Shown here in pieces: positions 7,801-10,517 of a DNA stretch of 10,517 nt. How positions within the stretch are numbered: position 1 is the first letter of the stretch; each line of letters opens with the position of its first letter. The notes under the pieces are model-generated. The model saw nothing but the letters and a program-made list of their open reading frames with translations. It ran no database searches and was not told the origin of the DNA. The stretch lies in the NCBI GenBank assembly GCA_964431495.1, contig CAYSJU010000040.1:1-10517 (forward strand), in the 5' to 3' direction. Source of the DNA: CAYSJU01 sp964431495. Its GTDB lineage: Bacteria > Omnitrophota > Gorgyraeia > Tantalellales > Tantalellaceae. The position numbers and the translations under genes are program-made.

Positions 7801-9595
7801 TTTTATCCGATGGCTCCATCCACTCCGCGGACCTTTTCTTCAATTCGCTGTTTTCAAATACCCTGAACCCGCCGGTTTCGTTGTTGTAGAAGACCACAAG
7901 GAACGGCAACCGATAATTATCCGGGTCGTCCAGATCTCCGGAAAGCGGATCTTTCCTTATTTCGACCCTGCGGGGTTCCTCTGGCACGTTGTTCATCCAG
8001 ACATCGGTATCTGCGGGCAGGGCAAAGGGGCTGACAACATAGACAGTTTTGTTATCCTTTTTTTCATCGAGGAACATGTATATCTGGGTTGAATCACGCT
8101 TCGGATGGTACCGGTGGGCCCCCGACTTTATTGTCCGGCGCTTTCTGCTTACCAGAAAACCCCTTATAACATTTTTCAGCCACCACGTGGTCCCAATTTT
8201 CGGGATAAAAGAGATCGTGCTCCATACGCCTTCCTCGTTCTCCACCAAAGGTATGAATCGGTCCGCTTCTTTATCGAACCTCCCTGCCGCTATGGATTTT
8301 TGTCTTCTTTTTTCACCCTCCTTCTCGAATACATAAATAAATCTTTCATCTTTTTGCGTTTTGGTAACTCTCGCGTAAACTGTTTCAGTGTCCGAGTTGA
8401 TCGGTATGCCTATCTTATCGGTAGATACGATCAGGCTGTTGAAAATATGCGTCCATCCCCCCTTTTTCGGGGCAAGCGGCAGGGGACTTACGGGCGCTAT
8501 ATCGATTTTTTCATACATGTAAAGCCGGATATGCTCCCTTGTGGTGTATAGATTTTTCTGCTTTTCCCCGTCATTCAGGTATCTCAGATAGGAGCCGCAG
8601 TAAAGCTGTTCTTTTGTGTCCAGGTCGGACACGGATACTTCAAAGAAGTTTTCTGTTATCTTTTTCACCACGACTTTTACGACCTCGTTCCCGTAGCCGG
8701 GGATCTTGACCCGCTGGACATTAGAAAAAATAGTGAGCCTGGCAGTGGGGCTTACGCGCATTTCAAGCTCTATTTTTTTATACGGGGGATCCGTAAACGG
8801 GAAATAGCGCAGCTCGTGGATAAGGTCTTCTCCGGATGCATTCCTTTTTGCAAACATCCTGGCCGCTGGATGGAAGACAAAACCGTTATTTAAAGCGCTC
8901 TGGATCTTTTTCCCTCTTATCCTTGAGTCCTCCGCGGAGATGAACAGCCCGTCCCGAAAATAGTTGTGCCTGCACTCTGTTATCAGGGGTTTTATAGCTG
9001 TGTAAAACCGTTCTTCCTTGTTATGCGCGTCTTCTGCTTCATGATCCTCGATTACAGTAAGACCGTTTTCCCTGATAAACATTACCTCCAGAGCTTTTGC
9101 CACGATATCGTTAAGCATGAGCTCCGGGGACAGGTGAACGGGCTCTTCGCCGTCATGACAGAGGTCATAGTAGAGTTGTTTTATTTTACGGTTGCCGAGG
9201 ACGATATTCTTTATTCCGTTATACCGGTACAGGTTTTCCCGTTGTAAAATCTGCATCAGTGCTTCCATATCTTCGTGTATGATCGTCCGGACCAGTCCGA
9301 TGTCGTCTTCAGCGACTTCTTTTTTGACAAGGTATTTGCCAGAGGGGAGGAGTAAGGCGTCGGAGTGCTGCGCTTCTAAAAGGCTTTTGGCTTCATCTGA
9401 TTCCGCGTATATGATCCGCGTTCTCTGAAGGGCTGCCTGTATTTCCCTTTTTACAATAGGGGACTGAGACGCCAGCCACGGCGCCAGGGCATGGGAAGAC
9501 TGAAAGCCGGATAAAATAAAGGCAATAAGAACAATAACAGAGATTATTCTGGTTTTAAACAAAATCTTACTTTTATTTATTTTATATTGACTCAT
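4871..9595 (-). CDS. Giant multidomain protein with embedded sigma-70 factor and signal-peptide-like N-terminus (first tandem copy)
   Basis: A protein of 1574 residues from the ATG at 9595, the same length as its downstream paralogue. I chose this start because MSQYKINKSK aligns with the short basic N-terminus of the paralogue. The frame extends further up, to an ATG at 9622 and a TTG at 9628, but those 9 to 11 residues have no counterpart. Residues 17-30 are hydrophobic, followed by A36-L37-A38 and P39. Next come the conserved N-terminal domain (to about 230), a beta-rich part with related repeats at 404-451 and 639-686, and a helical linker ending in a Lys/Glu/Pro-rich stretch at about 945-970. 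A sigma-70 factor follows at 972-1245, then a winged-helix-like segment at about 1290-1330 (LTRSSVSRMIKFLKRLG) and the conserved C-terminal domain containing HIVTILPFSKLS. No Shine-Dalgarno sequence precedes the start; a promoter just upstream would give a leaderless mRNA. It is probably the first gene of a transcript containing the other two copies. Confidence 0.95.
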   Translation of the reverse strand: MSQYKINKSKILFKTRIISVIVLIAFILSGFQSSHALAPWLASQSPIVKREIQAALQRTRIIYAESDEAKSLLEAQHSDALLLPSGKYLVKKEVAEDDIGLVRTIIHEDMEALMQILQRENLYRYNGIKNIVLGNRKIKQLYYDLCHDGEEPVHLSPELMLNDIVAKALEVMFIRENGLTVIEDHEAEDAHNKEERFYTAIKPLITECRHNYFRDGLFISAEDSRIRGKKIQSALNNGFVFHPAARMFAKRNASGEDLIHELRYFPFTDPPYKKIELEMRVSPTARLTIFSNVQRVKIPGYGNEVVKVVVKKITENFFEVSVSDLDTKEQLYCGSYLRYLNDGEKQKNLYTTREHIRLYMYEKIDIAPVSPLPLAPKKGGWTHIFNSLIVSTDKIGIPINSDTETVYARVTKTQKDERFIYVFEKEGEKRRQKSIAAGRFDKEADRFIPLVENEEGVWSTISFIPKIGTTWWLKNVIRGFLVSRKRRTIKSGAHRYHPKRDSTQIYMFLDEKKDNKTVYVVSPFALPADTDVWMNNVPEEPRRVEIRKDPLSGDLDDPDNYRLPFLVVFYNNETGGFRVFENSELKKRSAEWMEPSDKKDEEKPCPDPLLTRISKFGILNMGNLYGKKTVLYADNYKEAHVFVQFKETPEKKKGVYVYLLDDKGVPMGLLRRGYFDEKMKKFKWVDAQRRKPVPLSDPEKQRLEDTLWTLGYKPAPEPVKKWFEYINANSDKLLPSLSSLPGYIPGLDRDGLKNTKSFIKDLVLLVKKSATGPNVEDLIAEAVSTLSIRKRKELIAPLSNGSLYDPRPDEPSQKEHDPVDPFIRAARVIDFYLHATAGLPIAPSVPCEEGSLDSFGDLQSIQKFSAAKTTDQLCSMLNTRDKTSKPAFGNLVILNALEEIPLPHRAAAHVQKAVGKLFNYDSPFVAETFTALGKYFSSILAYVPDKKPKEKGKPLEKESAERAKPRAGTPTSESQYFEAIGQYPLLSRGQELGLAHRIRQGDSASRARFIVSNLRLVIPTAKKYARKTGMPILDLIQEGNEGMIKAVDKFRHEKGYKFSTYAVWWIRQNIAHSIADHGRTIRLPADKVQQTNKMNRVTQQLVQKHGKEPTQKQIAAAMGISVSKLRNLIKISQNSISLETPAGDDETLTLESLIGAHNADLDAMLDNASNQALADEAKRILSNKWKEAPERLGRNMRIFDLRILPLLDLGAGETLENIGKTNGGITKERVRQIERECLNACVRAAGLLKVEVPIPIKKALEKSETMGGAGETLRIIYERFGFDEFGKASLDILCQPLTRSSVSRMIKFLKRLGVIMPAEEGYGATYRLSETLQGPTKQDTQNNVAALYNIEMKTGSRRNVHPLSYHIRPENEIPALRERVKIELLHRNSEHAKKTDLQKEPYLIKAWNGYASPGFQQGLLTRIRRLSHASPHQVDFREKNVKKLVDFAIANKKDEHIVTILPFSKLSETQIKRLTEEKARVVFMDFENEELTNETVCHIEGIIAAGIAYLNNNDLAFMNIYRLLTDDNRHDPVTVEEFKKDPAMLKFLLKPVEIKNAEELRHLHERIEELLVAA
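5861..6682 (-). other. Sigma-70 regions 1.2 to 4.2 encoded within the first tandem copy
   Basis: This segment encodes residues 972-1245 (numbered from the ATG at 9595). Region 2.3-2.4 is very close to E. coli RpoD: GYKFSTYAVWWIRQ, then SIADHGRTIRLP. The tryptophans W1064-W1065 and the equivalent of Q437 (Q1068) are kept; T440 is A1071. Region 3.0 differs strongly: H455 is D1086 and E458 is Q1089. The region 3.2 finger reads SISLETPAGDDE. The 4.2 helix (ITKERVRQIE) keeps E585 and R588 equivalents (E1228, R1231), with R584 changed to K1227. Region 1.1 is absent and is replaced by about 970 residues of other domains. The residue comparison with RpoD is from memory. Confidence 0.93.
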
Positions 9596-9603
9596 AGTAT
9601 CAT

Positions 9604-9632
9604 ATAATAAAATAAAAAACATCAACAAGCAA
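9604..9632 (-). promoter_or_regulatory. Candidate promoter of the giant-protein operon, possibly giving a leaderless transcript
   Basis: On the minus strand TTGCTT (9632-9627) and TATTAT (9609-9604) are separated by 17 nt. The -10 box ends 8 nt before the ATG at 9595, so transcription would begin at or next to the start codon. This fits the missing Shine-Dalgarno sequence. The -35 box matches the consensus at only three of six positions and the region is very AT-rich, so chance matches are likely. Confidence 0.3.
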
Positions 9633-9690
9633 CTATTTAATGCACTAACTAAAAAGATTTAAGAGACGCCAGAAAAAGTAACAAGAAGAT

Positions 9691-9706
9691 AAAAGCGGAC
9701 GCTTTT
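9691..9706. terminator. Weak hairpin between the methyltransferase and the giant-protein genes
   Basis: AAAAGC and GCTTTT surround a GGAC loop. On the plus strand the hairpin runs into a T-tract (9703-9709). On the minus strand, the strand of all the genes here, it is followed only by TTTTATCTT. The stem is short and AT-rich. It could end transcripts from the methyltransferase gene inefficiently. Otherwise the spacer 9596-9759 holds only AT-rich sequence. Confidence 0.3.
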
Positions 9707-9759
9707 TTTAAGGCTTTGTGGTATAAGTGGTTACAAGAGAAATATTACCCTTTTGGGGC

Positions 9760-10440
9760 TCAGAACTGAATCACCTGTCTTTTGGACTTCTGAAGGAGAA
9801 GGCCTGAATCTTTTGCGGCAACAATGTAATACTGGTAGGTCAGGAATTCTTGCAGCTGATTTAGTGATAAATAGTTCAGTATTCTGAAACCGCGGGAAGA
9901 GACCATGTTTCTCCGGATATCCTTTATTTTGAATCCGGCTTCTTCAAATAATTCCTTGATATTTATCAGGCTGAAAAATCTCAGATGGGTCTTGTCCAGG
10001 ATACCCTGGTCCATATAATCCCAATAACCACGGAACAACCTTATTAGCACCTTATAATATCTTATGTTAGGAATGCTTGATATGATGAGGCCGTCTTCTT
10101 TAAGAAAAGGCTTGAGCTTATTCAAGGTGCCCCATGGATCAACAAGATGTTCCAGGACATCCCCGGTGATAACGCAATCAAAATAGTTTTCTTTGAACGG
10201 CAGGTCAATTTTTTCAATATTCCCAAGGATAGCAAGGTTCAGATTGCGCTTTGCTGTTTCACACGCCTTTTGATTTATCTCAACGCCCATTATTTCAATA
10301 TCATTGTTCGATTGCTTGAGTTGTTTTCCCAGGACCCCTTCCCCGCACCCCACATCCAGTATCTTTTTGGCGGTTTTAGGCACCAGACCCAACAGGTCCG
10401 GTCTGGCGTGAGTGTAATAATTTTTTTGATTTTTCTCCAC
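9760..10440 (-). CDS. Class I SAM-dependent methyltransferase (Methyltransf_11/23-like)
   Basis: A 226-residue cytoplasmic enzyme that should transfer a methyl group from S-adenosylmethionine. The Rossmann-fold SAM site is clear: motif I LDVGCGEG at 28-35, the acidic ribose-binding residue E54 in GVEIN, FDCVITGDVLEHL at 87-99 for motif II, and DGLIISSIPN at 116-125 for motif III. The part after the core (THLRFFSLINIKELFEEAGF, 151-170) is typical of UbiG-like methyltransferases often found in polysaccharide, O-antigen or lipid gene sets, but the substrate cannot be read from the sequence. The length is usual for the family and no transmembrane helix is seen. The GTG start at 10440 is supported by AGGAG 7 nt upstream. 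It lies 164 nt before the giant-protein operon, and its base composition looks AT-richer than theirs. I see no functional link to the sigma-domain proteins. Confidence 0.92.
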   Translation of the reverse strand: MEKNQKNYYTHARPDLLGLVPKTAKKILDVGCGEGVLGKQLKQSNNDIEIMGVEINQKACETAKRNLNLAILGNIEKIDLPFKENYFDCVITGDVLEHLVDPWGTLNKLKPFLKEDGLIISSIPNIRYYKVLIRLFRGYWDYMDQGILDKTHLRFFSLINIKELFEEAGFKIKDIRRNMVSSRGFRILNYLSLNQLQEFLTYQYYIVAAKDSGLLLQKSKRQVIQF

Positions 10441-10447
10441 AGAAAAA

Positions 10448-10452
10448 CTCCT
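10448..10452 (-). promoter_or_regulatory. Ribosome binding site of the methyltransferase, fixing a GTG start
   Basis: AGGAG on the minus strand lies 7 nt before the GTG at 10440. The frame has no nearby ATG, and this site makes the GTG the likely start. It also shows that this genome uses Shine-Dalgarno sites, which makes their absence before the giant genes more notable. Confidence 0.75.
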
Positions 10453-10477
10453 GCTAATTAAGTGTTCTTCCCGAGAG

Positions 10478-10516
10478 ATAGTTTACACTTTATTCTTGTC
10501 ACATAGTTTACACTTT
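10478..10516. repeat. Two 14-bp direct repeats at the right edge, period 25 bp
   Basis: ATAGTTTACACTTT occurs at 10478-10491 and again at 10503-10516, with 11 bp between. They lie 38 nt or more upstream of the methyltransferase start. Two readings are possible: tandem binding sites for a regulator of that gene, or the repeated terminal motifs of an insertion sequence (IS21-type ends carry such internal repeats) whose body lies beyond the edge. The window is cut here, so neither can be decided. Confidence 0.6.
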
Positions 10517-10517
10517 T

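Noticed and set aside
9596..9628. N-terminal extension of the first giant protein to ATG 9622 or TTG 9628
   Set aside because: The extra residues have no counterpart in the paralogue, no Shine-Dalgarno sequence precedes either codon, and they would lie over the best promoter candidate.
9745..9759. CCCC-AAAA-GGG behind the methyltransferase stop as a terminator
   Set aside because: The stem is only three base pairs and has no proper T-tract after it.
1..10517. tRNA, rRNA, CRISPR array, riboswitch or complete insertion sequence
   Set aside because: No cloverleaf, regular spaced repeats, conserved riboswitch core or transposase reading frame was seen; almost all of the window is coding sequence of three genes.

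Overview
The window most likely comes from an uncultivated bacterium of the Omnitrophota (candidate phylum OP3) type. This is an inference from style, not from a marker gene. The window is filled by giant multidomain proteins whose N-termini are a short basic stretch, a hydrophobic helix and a conserved Ala-Leu-Ala-Pro motif, which I associate with large proteins of that phylum. Every gene lies on the minus strand, so transcription runs from right to left.

Layout, in the order of transcription. (1) 10440-9760: a class I SAM-dependent methyltransferase with a clear ribosome binding site. Upstream of it, at the right edge, are two 14-bp direct repeats. (2) 9759-9596: a short, very AT-rich spacer with a weak terminator-like hairpin and a candidate promoter. 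(3) 9595-4871: the first giant protein, 1574 residues. (4) 4868-144: its paralogue, also 1574 residues, starting 2 nt after the previous stop codon. (5) 137-1: the first 45 codons of a third paralogue, starting 6 nt after the previous stop and running off the left edge. This third copy carries a 60-nt in-frame insertion containing a long, perfect REP-like palindrome.

The main point is the make-up of the giant proteins. Each has, in order: a signal-peptide-like N-terminus; a strongly conserved N-terminal domain; a long, probably beta-rich region with internal repeats; a helical linker; a nearly complete primary-type sigma-70 factor (regions 1.2, 2, 3 and a recognisable 4.2 helix-turn-helix); a winged-helix-like segment; and a highly conserved C-terminal domain. 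An RNA polymerase sigma factor embedded in a protein of almost 1600 residues with an export-type N-terminus is not an arrangement I know from described systems. Three such genes lie in tandem with a period of about 4.73 kb. The two complete copies keep the core-binding and promoter-melting residues but differ at DNA-contact positions, so they may read different promoters.

Functional links beyond this are inference. The tight junctions suggest one transcript with translational coupling. The methyltransferase looks like an independent neighbour, possibly in glycan or lipid modification. I see no tRNA, rRNA, CRISPR array or complete mobile element.
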